A stretch of DNA of 64,000 nt from Endobugula sp047636495 (GCA_047636495.1 JBLILH010000001.1:169956-233955); one strand, 5' to 3'; positions 1 to 9,361 are shown, numbered from the stretch's first letter. Program-made: numbers and translations. The notes: generated by a model from the sequence alone, not told the origin.

Positions 1-69
1 ACTGGCGGTGAACATAAAGGTCTCCGTCATTATTTCCAAAGAATGGTTGACGGTTTTCCAGACATTTAA
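1..69 (+). CDS. C-terminal end of an unidentified protein (partial)
   Basis: The window opens inside an open frame (frame 1) of 22 codons closed by TAA at 67-69. It reads TGGEHKGLRHYF then QRMVDGFPDI. The stop lies 2 bp before the end of the convergent LysR gene. I do not recognise the family from so few residues. The tight spacing to the regulator suggests a real gene rather than chance, but this is weak evidence. Confidence 0.35.
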   Translation, partial: TGGEHKGLRHYFQRMVDGFPDI

Positions 70-71
70 CC

Positions 72-998
72 CTAAGAAAAAATATCATCCATATGCTTTG
101 GAGCCTGTGTCTGCATGAACTGCTGAAAGGCGATGTCTGCAGGGCTAAGAACTTTGCTGGTTAAATGTAATATATACCATTCATGCATAATAGGCATGGT
201 GTCTACATCTAAAATACTGAGAAGTTTGACGGTTTTTTCTAGCTGAATGGTATGTGCCGAAATGATCGCTAGGCCCATACCTGCCATTACACCTTGTTTG
301 ATTGATTCGTTACTGGAAAATGCATGTATTTTGGGCGGGTGTATATCATGTTCTGTAAAAAAGTCATTCAATAATAATCTTGTGCCCGAGCCATTTTCTC
401 TTACTAGAAACGATTCACCTGTTAAGTGTTCTGGATTAATGACGCGTTGTCGGGCTAAGTAATGCGACTTAGGGGCAATAACCACATAGGGGTGATCATA
501 AAATTTGTTTGCGGTGACAGCAACTCTCCGTGGTGTACGTCCCATAATAGCGAGGTCAATTTCGTTATTTTCTAATTTTTGGACGATATCGCGACGGTTT
601 GCAATGAAGACATCTAATTCGATTTCAGGGTACTGTTTGTTAAACTCTATGATCAAGCGTGGTGAAAAATACTGAGTAGTTGTAACCATCCCCAATCTTA
701 TTTCTCCGTGACGCGCACCTTTAATAGCGTCTAGCTCTTCTCCCGCTTCGCGGATAGTCTGAGTGATCTGACGAACATATGGCAGTAATGTCTTTCCAGC
801 TGAAGTGAGCTTAAGTTCTCGGCCACTTTTAAAAAACAGATCTGTTTCTGCCATTTCAGCTAAGCGCTTCATCTGCATAGACACTGCAGGTTGCGTTAAA
901 TGCATTGTTTCTGCAGCGCGGGCGTAGCTTTCGTTCTCGGCGGCCACCATAAAGATTTGTAACTGCCTTAATGTGGCGTTTTTTAGCGCGTCTTTCAT
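72..998 (-). CDS. LysR-family transcriptional regulator, CbbR-like
   Basis: 308 residues, the usual length for LysR regulators. The N-terminal winged helix-turn-helix covers about residues 9-67 and contains the hallmark LTQPAVSMQMKRL. The effector-binding domain follows (about 95-300; GEIRLGMVTT, FLVRENGSGTR, GVMAGMGLAIIS). The sequence resembles the CbbR branch that controls carbon-assimilation genes; the effector is unknown. It is divergent from the glutamate mutase remnant at 1153, the normal place for a LysR activator relative to its target. Its frame is fully open while every gene of the putative target set is broken, so it may regulate something else or be a recent orphan. The family call is strong; the regulatory target is inferred. 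Confidence 0.9.
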   Translation of the reverse strand: MKDALKNATLRQLQIFMVAAENESYARAAETMHLTQPAVSMQMKRLAEMAETDLFFKSGRELKLTSAGKTLLPYVRQITQTIREAGEELDAIKGARHGEIRLGMVTTTQYFSPRLIIEFNKQYPEIELDVFIANRRDIVQKLENNEIDLAIMGRTPRRVAVTANKFYDHPYVVIAPKSHYLARQRVINPEHLTGESFLVRENGSGTRLLLNDFFTEHDIHPPKIHAFSSNESIKQGVMAGMGLAIISAHTIQLEKTVKLLSILDVDTMPIMHEWYILHLTSKVLSPADIAFQQFMQTQAPKHMDDIFS

Positions 999-1054
999 TG
1001 TATTTTCTTCGTAATAATAAGTCAGTTATTAGCATAGCTGAAATTGATGGTATC

Positions 1055-1068
1055 TTATAATTAAGTAA
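1055..1068. promoter_or_regulatory. possible LysR-type binding palindrome
   Basis: TTATAATTAAGTAA sits between the divergent LysR gene and the glmS remnant. It is a near-palindrome with TTA/TAA arms and fits the loose T-N11-A pattern of LysR operators. The surroundings are AT-rich, so chance is a serious alternative. Confidence 0.25.
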
Positions 1069-1152
1069 TCATGTTGTATATGCTATTGAAGATAAATTTT
1101 ATTTATAAGATTGTGGGCCCAGGGACTGCCAAATACACAAACGGTAAATATT

Positions 1153-1576
1153 ATGAATTCGGTCAATAACATTAAGAATTATGCCCGCAGCATTAACCAA
1201 ACTACCATCATCATTGGTGTGATCGGTGCAGGTTGTCATGCAGTAGGCAACAAGATTATCGCCAACGTGCAGGGTCGCTTAGGTTTTAATGTAGTGAATT
1301 TAGGTGTGATGGTAACGCAAGATGAATATATAGACGTTGCTATAGAACATAATGCTCAAGCTATTTTAGTGTCGTCTATGTATGAACACGATGAGATTGG
1401 CTGTAAAGGCATGCGCGCGAGATGTGATGAACGGGCTGTAAGAGAAATGATCTTATACGTTGGTAGTGACTTAGTCATTGGGGAAAAAATATTTCGCGCA
1501 CATAACAGTATTATGTACAGATATGGGCTATGACCGGGTTTTCGCTTCTAGCGATGACCTAGTAGAAGTTGCATAA
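1153..1576 (+). pseudogene. glmS: glutamate (methylaspartate) mutase small subunit, frameshifted
   Basis: The frame from ATG 1153 reads like the B12-binding sigma subunit of glutamate mutase: VIGVIGAGCHAVGNKI holds the D/GxHxxG-type cobalamin site (the usual Asp of DxHxxG is here G-A-G-C-H, with the lower-ligand His kept). FNVVNLGVMVTQDEYIDVAI, AILVSSMYEHDEIGCKG and ILYVGSDLVIG follow in family order. After about residue 117 the frame is lost. The expected ending, TDMGYDRVFASSDDLVEVA and a stop at 1574-1576, is found in another frame, so there is at least one indel near 1500-1520. The family makes 3-methylaspartate from glutamate together with GlmE and adenosylcobalamin. I see no GlmE in the window. 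The frame could also be opened upstream at 1111, but that adds nothing conserved. Confidence 0.85.
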
Positions 1577-1819
1577 TTTTTGACTATGGATGTTGAAAGC
1601 AGGCAGGCAACTAAGCAACACTTAACGGGTCTGCACTTAAATGTACTCGTGTAGAACGGGCTAATTACCGCACAATATTTAAAAATATTTGCCAGCGTCA
1701 TAGATCATTTTCATTGAATATACAGCTTTTTTACTCACTCGTTTTTTCTGCATAACTTTGCCGATTTTAGAAGAAGAGACTGTGGACTTGAAAAATAAAA
1801 AACGCAATAAAAAAATCGT

Positions 1820-2472
1820 AATGAATGAATATGAATCTTTTCTTAAAGGGCTCTTCGTAGATTTGTATGGCACGCTGAGGATTATTATTAATAACGATTA
1901 TAAAGCGATTGCGAATTATATCAATTCACTACAAACCGTTGCGTCACCGCTTGCTTTATATATTGAAGGCCCAGTAGATTTAGGTGATCGTTAGTTGCAG
2001 ATAGAAGGGTTGAAGACAATTACTTTGCATTTACAAACACTGGGTTCAGATGCAAAAATTGTTGCCGATGAATGGTGTAACACCTATGAAGATATTGTCG
2101 CATTTGTCGACGCGAAATGTTGCCATATGGTGGAAATTAAAACCCCAGACCTAGGTGCGGTACATAATGCCGTCGAGGCGGTACTGTCACCAACATAATG
2201 CAGAAGCTTATCAAGGGGCACCTGTAACGAAATAGATGTATCGGCAAAAGTTTGCATGCATTTAGCTTTAGCAGTCAGACCACAACGTATGATGGCTAAG
2301 CTTGACATTTGACGAAGAAATAATGATGGTTAATAACGAAATGCAATTTGCTGCGGCACAGTTAATGCGCATCAAAAATCATCTTAAAAAAAACAACAAG
2401 AATAAAACAACACAAAAAAAGACATCGATTAAAAAAGTAAAAATGACACGCTATATAGCGCAATACTATTGA
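1820..2472 (+). pseudogene. mal: methylaspartate ammonia-lyase, truncated and interrupted
   Basis: Residues matching 3-methylaspartate ammonia-lyase appear in order: VDLYGTLRIII, YINSLQ, LALYIEGPVDLGDR, then an in-frame TAG (1992-1994), then IVADEWCNTYEDIVAF and CCHMVEIKTPDLGAVHN, a break near 2190, then EAYQGAPVT, and ALAVRPQRMMAK plus FDEEIMMVNNEMQ in further frames. IVADEWCNTYEDI and KTPDLG belong to the enolase-type metal and lysine active-site region. The N-terminal half of the ~410-residue enzyme is missing. The last frame ends in a lysine-rich tail with a TGA at 2470-2472. The family converts 3-methylaspartate to mesaconate and ammonia. Several independent lesions make this a clear pseudogene. 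Confidence 0.85.
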
Positions 2473-2541
2473 TTCCAATAGACATGAAAGCGGAAAAGTA
2501 AGCCGCCCCAGCGATCAATAATCATAAAGAGAGAATGCAGC

Positions 2542-3200
2542 ATGTCTACAACCGTTAAGCCGTCCGATGGTTTATTCATCATTTCTATTGAGCAAGCGGT
2601 AGTGGCGCCTTTATGCGCCTGTCAGTTAGCGGAAGGTGGCGCACGGGTGATTAAAATAGAGCATGCCGAACGGGATTTTACCCGTGGTTACGATACAGCG
2701 GTAAATGGTGAGTCATCTTATTTTGGTTGGGCTAATCACGGCAAAGAATCTTTAGTGCTGAACTTTAAAGAAAAGAATGACGCATATCTATCACATATTC
2801 TACTAAAAAAGCCGATATTTTTATTCAAAACCTAGCGCCGGGTGCCTGTGAACGTGCAGGGTTTGGACCTGCAGTACTGCGTGAACAATATCCGCCACTA
2901 ATTACCTGTAATATGAGTGGCTATGGTGACGAAGGCGCGTATCGAGATATGAAAGCCTATGATTTTTAGTGCAATGCGAGAGTGATTTAGTCGCTATCAA
3001 TGGTTCACCAGAAGGGTATGGCCGGATCGGTGTATCGGTCTGTGATATTGGCGCGGACTAACAATGCACTCATTGGTATTCAGAATGCATTGTTAGCCCG
3101 CGCCCAGACCGGCAAGGGTTCAGGTGTTCAGGTGTTCAGGTCTCATTATTTGATACGGCTGCCGATTAAATGCAAGTGCCATTTTTACATAGTGAATTGA
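2542..3200 (+). pseudogene. class III CoA-transferase (CaiB/mesaconate CoA-transferase type), broken
   Basis: ATG 2542 follows an AGAGAG ribosome-binding stretch. The N-terminus reads LFIISIEQAVVAPLCACQLAEGGARVIKIEHAERDF-type sequence, typical of family III CoA-transferases. Frame is lost near 2795-2815. It resumes as IFIQNLAPGACERAGFG, LITCNMSGYGDEG and a stop in YDF*, then INGSPEGYGRIGVSVCDIG, ALLARAQTGKGSGVQVSLFDTAADWM and PFLHSELT across more frames. The homology stops about 3200, roughly halfway through the normal ~400-residue protein, where CitE-like sequence begins without a gap. Next to glmS and mal the likely former role is succinyl-CoA:mesaconate or mesaconyl-CoA transfer; that substrate is inferred. 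Confidence 0.8.
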
Positions 3201-3783
3201 CGGTAAGGCACCTCAGCGCGCAGGGTGCCGATCATATCGTATTATTAGATAATGCGCTAAGCATGCTCGAAGCACAAAGCCATATAGCCGTCGGATAAAT
3301 TAAGGTTATTGCTCTTATTGAAACTATTGCGGCAATGGAGTCGGCGACTGCCATTGCCCACTCATCGCCGCGTGTGATGGGGCTCGCATTAGGGAAATAA
3401 GATTTGTCATTAGATGGTGGCTTTGATCTCTCCCTGGAAAATTTAACGCTCCCCGCACAAAAATTAATGTATGCAGCGCGTATAGCCAATATCAATGCAT
3501 ATGATTTTCCTGCGAGCATTGCCGATTACTCCGACATCAAAAAATTCACCACTTATCAACAGCGTGCAAAATCTATGGGTTTTAATGGAGTTTTATGCAT
3601 TCACCCGCAACAAGTCAAGCCGATTAATGATACATATGCGGTGACAGATAAAGAGCGCGAGCAGGCAAAAAGAATCATCGCCGCTTATGACCAAGCCGTA
3701 TGCAGTGGTCTAGGTGTGGTGGAAGTTGACGGTTAAATGGTCGATACACCCGTAGTCGAAAGAGCGAGAAAAATATTGCAGTG
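3201..3783 (+). pseudogene. CitE-like lyase (methylmalyl/citramalyl-CoA lyase type), N-truncated, stops
   Basis: The segment opens mid-protein: GADHIVLLDNALSMLEAQSHIAVG, in-frame TAA, IKVIALIETIAAMESATAIAHSSPRVMGLALG, another TAA, then DLSLDGG, YDFPASIADYSDIKKFTTYQQRAKSMGFNG and LCIHPQQVKPIND. KVIALIET and LCIHPQQV are hallmarks of the CitE/malyl-CoA lyase superfamily; the acidic metal residue is the E of LIET. A third premature TAA at 3734-3736 splits off MVDTPVVERARKILQ, which reads in frame to TGA 3781-3783 and looks like the original C-terminus. The N-terminal ~100 residues are absent, removed by the junction with the CoA-transferase. The ancestral reaction was probably cleavage of a methylmalyl- or citramalyl-CoA; which one cannot be told. 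Confidence 0.8.
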
Positions 3784-3837
3784 ATGCTACGTGTTTTTCA
3801 GCATCAAATAAATTCTCGCTCGCGGTATTAGGATGCA

Positions 3838-5145
3838 TTACAAACGTTTAACAAAAATTTTCGAATTACGCTGGTAGTTATAAATCGTTTGTTTTTCTTG
3901 TGGTAATATTTCTAATGTTGATTCAGTAAACCCTTGCTCCAAAAACCAATGCGCCGTTTGAGTTGTCAGTACAAACAGTTGAGTCATGTTGAGTTTGGTT
4001 GCCTGCTTTTCGATATGCGACAGCAGCTTAGCTGCTTTGCATTGCCCTTGGTAATCTGGGTGTGTGACCATACATGCTAGTTCGCCTGCGTTATCCTGAA
4101 CAAACGGGTACAATGCGGAACAAGCGATAATCGTGCCGTCAATTTCCATCACAGTAAAGTGCCCCACTTCTTGTTCCAATAGCTCGCGTGAGCGCCTCAC
4201 CAATATGCCTTCAACTTCTAACGGTTCAATCAATTCTAAAATACCGCCGACGTCATCAATACGCGCGCGTCGAATGGTTTCATAACTATCACGATGCACC
4301 ATGGTGCCAAAGCCGTCTCGAGTGAATAACTCTTTAATCAACCCACCGTCTTCAATATAGCTAATGATTTGCGCGCGGTTAACGCCTTGATCGCAGGCGC
4401 GATAACAGGCCTTTAATGAAAAATGACTATCGGTAGTTTCTTTTTTGAGTAAAAACTTTTCGCACTGCAATAAGGTTAATTGTTTTTGCAGTTCACCTGC
4501 ATAATTGATCACGCCATTTTCTTTGGTAAACGCGATGAGTTTGTCAGCGCCCAGCTCTATAGCAATTTCAGTGGCGACTTCGGTATAGGTTAAATTGAAG
4601 GCTTCACCTGTAACGGAGTAACCGATGGGTGAGACCAATACGATGGCATCGTTAAATAACAGCTCATCTAAGCCGTTAGCATCTATCGCGCGCACCTTAC
4701 CGGTATATTGCAAGTCGACTCCATCGACTACGCCACGTGGCATAGCCGTGACAAAGTTGCCGCTGCGAATGCGCAGGTTGGCATTATGCATAGGTGAATT
4801 AGGTAAACCGGTAGATAGTGCAGCCTCTATAGCGAAACGCGTTGAGCCAATCGCATCGATTAAATGGAGCAAACAATCGGCGTCGGTTACCCTGCTGCCA
4901 TGATGTATTTTACTCTCTAAGCCATGTCCCGCGAGTTTTGCATCAATCTGTTGACGTGCGCCATGAACCAATACAATGCGTACACCTAAATTATTGAGCA
5001 GAGCGATATCGTTGACGATATTGGCAAAGTTTGGGTGAGTAATCGCCGCGCCTGGCAGCATAATCACAAACGTTTTGCCGCGATAAGCTTTTATATAGGG
5101 GGACGTTTGTCTAAACGATGAAACGTGGTCCGGGGTATTCGTCAT
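3838..5145 (-). CDS. argA: N-acetylglutamate synthase (amino-acid N-acetyltransferase)
   Basis: 435 residues, the normal size of bifunctional-fold ArgA. The first ~285 residues form an amino-acid-kinase-like domain (FVIMLPGAAITHPNF, RIVLVHGARQQID, DAIVLVSPIGYSVTGEAFNL). The last ~145 are a GNAT acetyltransferase domain (RRARIDDVGGILELI, LVRRSRELLEQEVGHF, CMVTHPDYQGQCKAAKLL). It catalyses the first, arginine-inhibited step of arginine synthesis, acetyl-CoA + glutamate to N-acetylglutamate, in the cytoplasm. The next gene upstream on the same strand is argE, but 343 bp separate them, so a common transcript is uncertain. No lesions seen. Confidence 0.96.
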   Translation of the reverse strand: MTNTPDHVSSFRQTSPYIKAYRGKTFVIMLPGAAITHPNFANIVNDIALLNNLGVRIVLVHGARQQIDAKLAGHGLESKIHHGSRVTDADCLLHLIDAIGSTRFAIEAALSTGLPNSPMHNANLRIRSGNFVTAMPRGVVDGVDLQYTGKVRAIDANGLDELLFNDAIVLVSPIGYSVTGEAFNLTYTEVATEIAIELGADKLIAFTKENGVINYAGELQKQLTLLQCEKFLLKKETTDSHFSLKACYRACDQGVNRAQIISYIEDGGLIKELFTRDGFGTMVHRDSYETIRRARIDDVGGILELIEPLEVEGILVRRSRELLEQEVGHFTVMEIDGTIIACSALYPFVQDNAGELACMVTHPDYQGQCKAAKLLSHIEKQATKLNMTQLFVLTTQTAHWFLEQGFTESTLEILPQEKQTIYNYQRNSKIFVKRL

Positions 5146-5488
5146 GAGATAAAGCCAATTATAGGTGGAGGGGGTGAGTAGAAAACAACGAATGGAAATT
5201 AAAGCACAGACCCATGGCTAGCGTCTATGCTTGTGCGCTAGCTCAAAGCGGCATGTTCACCTTGATGAGTGGCTTTGTAGCGATGTGATGCAAAGTAAGA
5301 TACGGTTAGCGTCGAGCCTTGATGTGATTTCGCAATGATCCCATTCATCCATTCGCCAATATATAAGCACAAGCTCTACTTGCCCGAAGCACGTAAACAT
5401 CTACGACATAATAAGGGTAGCACTTAATCTGTTACTCAAGCCAAATACCGCTCCGCTACTGCTCAACATCAGCGAATTTAACGGTTAC
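5146..5488. other. 343-bp gap between argA and argE
   Basis: I find no open frame with recognisable homology, no RNA gene and no strong terminator. The segment should hold the argA promoter and possibly an ArgR site, but I could not pick out a convincing ARG box. Confidence 0.4.
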
Positions 5489-6655
5489 CTACACACAAAA
5501 CTGCGTAATTAATCCTTGTAACACCGTCACTGCCATAGGCACTTGCTGTAAATTAATATATTCATCCGGTTGATGAGCTTGGTCAATAGATCCCGGACCC
5601 ATAACTACCACGTCCATCCCCATTTTCTGTAAAAAAGGCGCTTCAGTAGCGAAAGCCACACTATCGGCATTCATCGCGGTCAAACGCTCCACTGCCCTAA
5701 CTAGTTCAGAATCAGCGGTTTGCTCAAAGGCGTCAATACCTTCAAATAATGATTCCCGTTCAATATCAATGTGATGCCTATCGGCAATATTATTCAGCAT
5801 GCTATCAATATCGGCACGTAGGTCATCTAAGCTCATGCCGGGTAGGGTACGCAAATCAAACGCTAGTTCACAGTGTCCGCAAATACGGTTGGGATTATCA
5901 CCCCCGTGTATACAACCCAAGTTCAATGTGGGTACGTCGATTACAAATCCTGCATGTTGGTAGCGTGTTTGTAATAATTGACGAAATTGCTTAAGTTCAG
6001 TGATGACATCATGCATCACATCTAAAGCGTTATTACCCAAAGCCGGGTTGGATGAATGCCCCGATTGTCCACGGACTTTTATCGACTCCATGCCAATACC
6101 CTTGTGCATGCGTATGGGCTGCATTCCAGTGGGTTCGCCTACCACGCCATAGCGCGCTTTGGGGATGGGATGATGCATTAGTTCACGTGCGCCAGTCATT
6201 GAGGTTTCTTCATCGGCGGTGGCGAGGATAATAATAGGCTCGCGAAGGGTTTTACCCAAAAATGGCTGAACGGCAGCAAGCACCGTAGGAAAAAACCCTT
6301 TCATATCGGTAGCACCTAAACCATAAGCGCGTTCATTGTCGATATGTAGTGTAAAAGGGTCATGAGACCAGCGCTTATCATCATAAGGTACGGTATCGGC
6401 GTGGCCAGAAAAAACCAGTCCGCCTTGGCTCTTGTGGGCATTAGCACTGCCCAACGTAGCAATAAGGTTGGCCTTATCAGGGTTGTTATCAACCACTTGA
6501 ATATCAATCGCAAACCCCATGTCACCAAGCCAGTTGGCCAATAGGTCGATGACGCGGCGGTTGCCCATATCCAGCTTCGGGTTAGTGCAGCTTACAGAAG
6601 GGGTGGCGACTAACTGCGCGAGCTGTTCGCTAAATTTTTTCTCATCAAATATCAT
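5489..6655 (-). CDS. argE: acetylornithine deacetylase
   Basis: 388 residues of the M20 metallopeptidase family. Metal-site motifs are in order: FSGHADTVPYDD (first His/Asp, near residue 84), GLGATDMKGFFP (bridging Asp), TADEETSMTGA (general base and metal Glu), VVGEPTGMQP and, near the C-terminus, MGPGSIDQAHQPDEYI (last metal His). The lid domain with SGHSSNPALGNNALD lies between about residues 185 and 300. The enzyme hydrolyses N2-acetylornithine to ornithine, fitting the linear arginine pathway begun by the nearby argA. Succinyl-diaminopimelate desuccinylase is the main alternative, but length and the PTGMQPIRMHKG region favour ArgE. Confidence 0.93.
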   Translation of the reverse strand: MIFDEKKFSEQLAQLVATPSVSCTNPKLDMGNRRVIDLLANWLGDMGFAIDIQVVDNNPDKANLIATLGSANAHKSQGGLVFSGHADTVPYDDKRWSHDPFTLHIDNERAYGLGATDMKGFFPTVLAAVQPFLGKTLREPIIILATADEETSMTGARELMHHPIPKARYGVVGEPTGMQPIRMHKGIGMESIKVRGQSGHSSNPALGNNALDVMHDVITELKQFRQLLQTRYQHAGFVIDVPTLNLGCIHGGDNPNRICGHCELAFDLRTLPGMSLDDLRADIDSMLNNIADRHHIDIERESLFEGIDAFEQTADSELVRAVERLTAMNADSVAFATEAPFLQKMGMDVVVMGPGSIDQAHQPDEYINLQQVPMAVTVLQGLITQFCV

Positions 6656-6814
6656 AATAATCGTTTACTCTCGTTGCTGCCGACACCTGTCGGGTGGCTT
6701 GCTGATAATGACTACGTTATTAGCGCCGTGTATTCATCGACTAGGTGACTAATGATAGTGATTATAGTAAGTTGGTAGATTACCGTATTTGTAAAATAAT
6801 AACAGGAACACCCA

Positions 6815-8596
6815 GTGATCGCAGAAAAATGGATAGATTTACGAAGTTGCGTTGATAGTTTAATGGCTGATGGTCGATTAAGTCAGCAAGACGCCAATAT
6901 TATCACCAGTAAAACCCGCACGCGTGAACAATCGGCGATGCACCCAATTAACTATATTGCGACGTTAAAACTCACTGATCAAAAACCGAATAAATCATCA
7001 GTACAAAATGCGGTGCTAGATGATCTGACATTGTCTGAATGGATTAGCCACAAAAGTGGATTGCCACTGTTTCATATCGACCCGCTCAAAATAAACGTAT
7101 CTGATGTGACCGATGTGATGTCTTTTGCCTTTGCCCAGCGCCATCAAATCGTGTGCGTAGGGACTAACCATAAAGAAGTGATGGTTGCGACTGCGCAGCC
7201 ATTTGTCACTGGCTGGGAAGAGCAGCTGGCGCATATTGCGAACAAGCCGATCACTAAGGTGTTTGCCAACCCCGCTGAAATTTCTCGTTACACGGTTGAA
7301 TTTTATGCGCTAGCGCGTTCGGTTTTCGGTGCTACGGGTATTGCAGGTAAGCGCAGTGGCGCAACGAATTTTGAGCAGTTACTTGAGTTAGGTGAATTAA
7401 AAGATCCAGAAGCTAATGACCAGCATGTAGTGAATATAGTAGATTGGTTATTACAGTATGCGTTTGATCAGCGGGCCAGTGATATTCATATCGAACCACG
7501 CCGTGAAATTTGTCGACTACGATTTCGTATCGATGGTGTGTTGCATCAAGTCTATGAACTACCCGTCACAGTCTCCATTGCCGTGGTTTCACGCTTAAAG
7601 ATTCTTGGGCGGATGAATGTCGCCGAAAAACGTAAGCCTCAAGATGGGCGGATTAAAACTAAGCGCACCGATGGTAGCGAAGTAGAATTACGTTTATCGA
7701 CATTGCCCACCGTTTTTGGCGAAAAAATGGTGCTGCGTATTTTTGATCCCGATGTGTTGCTAAAAAACTTTGAAGAGCTAGGTCTTCTAGGTGACGATCA
7801 ACAGCGTTGGAATAAGATGACGGCCAAACCTCACGGTATTATTTTGGTCACGGGCCCGACCGGTTCGGGTAAAACCACGACCTTATATTCATCATTAAAA
7901 TTACTCGCTACCAGCGAGGTCAATGTGTGTACTATTGAAGACCCTATTGAAATGGTGGAAGAAAGTTTTAATCAAACCCAAGTTCACAGTGCTATTGGTC
8001 TCGACTTTGCCTCGGGTGTACGTACATTATTACGCCAAGACCCTGATATTATTATGGTCGGTGAAATTAGGGATAACGAAACCGGAAAAATGGCGGTGCA
8101 AGCAGCGCTCACTGGTCACCTAGTATTATCCACTTTACACACTAACGATGCGCCAACCGCTATTAGCCGAATGCTCGATTTAGGCTTGCCCAGCTTTTTA
8201 ATTCGCTCCACTGTATTGGGGGTGATGGCACAGCGCCTTGTGCGTACCCTATGCCCCCACTGTAAAATAAAAACCGATATAGAACAAAAGGAGTGGGACG
8301 ATTTAGTCCGCCCATGGAAAGCCCCCAAGCCTAAGCATATTTATCAGCCAGCAGGCTGCTTAGAATGTCGCAATACCGGGTATCTAGGTCGCCAAGGCAT
8401 TTATGAGGTGATGTTAATGAGCGACACCCTAAGCCAGCTTATCGACGATCGCTGTGATCTTATCGGCCTAAGAAAGCAGGCATTCAAAGAAGGCATGCGC
8501 AGCTTACGTTTATCTGGCGCACAAAAAATTGCATTAGGGCTAACCACTATAGACGAGGTGTTAAGAGTGGCACCACCAGTGGATTTAGAAGGCTGA
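6815..8596 (+). CDS. GspE/PilB-family secretion or pilus ATPase
   Basis: 593 residues starting at GTG 6815, preceded by an ACAGGAACA ribosome-binding stretch. An N-terminal MshEN/GspE-N type domain lies at about 50-170. The ATPase core has DWLLQYAFDQRASDIHIEP, Walker A GPTGSGKTTT (about 349-358), the Asp box DPIEMVEESFNQTQV, Walker B DPDIIMVGEIRD, and the His box LVLSTLHTNDAP. A four-cysteine zinc motif (CPHC...CLEC) follows at about 485-520. The family powers type II secretion or type IV pilus assembly at the inner membrane. No gsp or pil neighbours are present, so this is an orphan-type ATPase and the machine it serves is unknown; MshE- or PulE-like is as likely as GspE. Confidence 0.9.
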   Translation: MIAEKWIDLRSCVDSLMADGRLSQQDANIITSKTRTREQSAMHPINYIATLKLTDQKPNKSSVQNAVLDDLTLSEWISHKSGLPLFHIDPLKINVSDVTDVMSFAFAQRHQIVCVGTNHKEVMVATAQPFVTGWEEQLAHIANKPITKVFANPAEISRYTVEFYALARSVFGATGIAGKRSGATNFEQLLELGELKDPEANDQHVVNIVDWLLQYAFDQRASDIHIEPRREICRLRFRIDGVLHQVYELPVTVSIAVVSRLKILGRMNVAEKRKPQDGRIKTKRTDGSEVELRLSTLPTVFGEKMVLRIFDPDVLLKNFEELGLLGDDQQRWNKMTAKPHGIILVTGPTGSGKTTTLYSSLKLLATSEVNVCTIEDPIEMVEESFNQTQVHSAIGLDFASGVRTLLRQDPDIIMVGEIRDNETGKMAVQAALTGHLVLSTLHTNDAPTAISRMLDLGLPSFLIRSTVLGVMAQRLVRTLCPHCKIKTDIEQKEWDDLVRPWKAPKPKHIYQPAGCLECRNTGYLGRQGIYEVMLMSDTLSQLIDDRCDLIGLRKQAFKEGMRSLRLSGAQKIALGLTTIDEVLRVAPPVDLEG

Positions 8597-8914
8597 TATT
8601 GGGTGTCAGAGGTGTTTCAGTATCACTCGGAGCCTTAGCCACGGCAAAATATGTGAGAGGTGTTGTGTTTACTGAGCGGAAATAACTTTAAATGTTTTCT
8701 GTCGCCTGCCACGATCTATGATCTTGTTGGCGCTAATGCAGCTATAAGGTAAGTCAATCGTGGAGTTAGTCGCTAAAAAAATACTAGAGACAATGTGAAT
8801 GCGCTTCACCATCGAACCTACTAGAGTTTCTCCCCCCTCCCTCCCCATACAAATCAAGGGCGCGCGAGTGAGTGTTACGCGCTGAAGCGGCAGTAGTTCG
8901 GTTTACAGGCGCTA
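8597..8914. other. 318-bp gap between the ATPase gene and the lipoprotein gene
   Basis: Convergent gene ends face this gap. I see no recognisable gene remnant and no strong hairpin followed by T residues. Confidence 0.35.
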
Positions 8915-9361
8915 TTAATAATAGACACAAGTACAATCAACCACAGTGAATTTCATCTCGTAGTAAAGGGTCTTATCAATAGTGATTTTTAGCATATTAT
9001 CTTTTAATGCATTGATGGGAACGACGTGAGTGTAGCCTTTGAAGCTGGAGACGCGTGCTCCTTCAGCATATATATCTAACTGTTCTAAGATGCTATTGGC
9101 TCTTAAATATACCCATTTGTCTTTGAGATAGATAGATACGACGATAGTCGGTGTGACTTGATAGGTGAACACTTTAGGCGTTTCGGCCGGGCAAAATTTG
9201 GCGAAGACATCTTCAGTTAAAAAATATTTATCAATTTCGTTTATGTCCGATGCGATAAATTTTGGTGATTCACATTGATTGAATTTGGGTATTATTTCGC
9301 AGCCACCCAACAACACGCAAATCCACAGCCAGTGTATATTCTTTATCGTCATTTTAGTCAC
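8915..9361 (-). CDS. small predicted lipoprotein, function unknown
   Basis: 148 residues. Residues 1-21 form a signal peptide with a lipobox (WICVLLGGC, Cys21 as the lipidated residue), so export and lipid anchoring are predicted. The mature part is beta-rich in appearance (VFTYQVTPTIVVSIYLKDKWVYLRAN, MLKITIDKTLYYEMKFTVV) and ends in CTCVYY. Cysteines at C28, C57, C142 and C144 (counted from the start) may pair. I do not recognise a family. It stands alone between two plus-strand genes, and its frame and signal peptide are the main reasons to accept it. Confidence 0.65.
   Translation of the reverse strand: MTKMTIKNIHWLWICVLLGGCEIIPKFNQCESPKFIASDINEIDKYFLTEDVFAKFCPAETPKVFTYQVTPTIVVSIYLKDKWVYLRANSILEQLDIYAEGARVSSFKGYTHVVPINALKDNMLKITIDKTLYYEMKFTVVDCTCVYY

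Noticed and set aside
3232..3519. Minus-strand open frame of 95 codons over the CitE-like remnant
   Set aside because: The plus strand shows clear CitE motifs at the same place; the minus frame is an accidental shadow.
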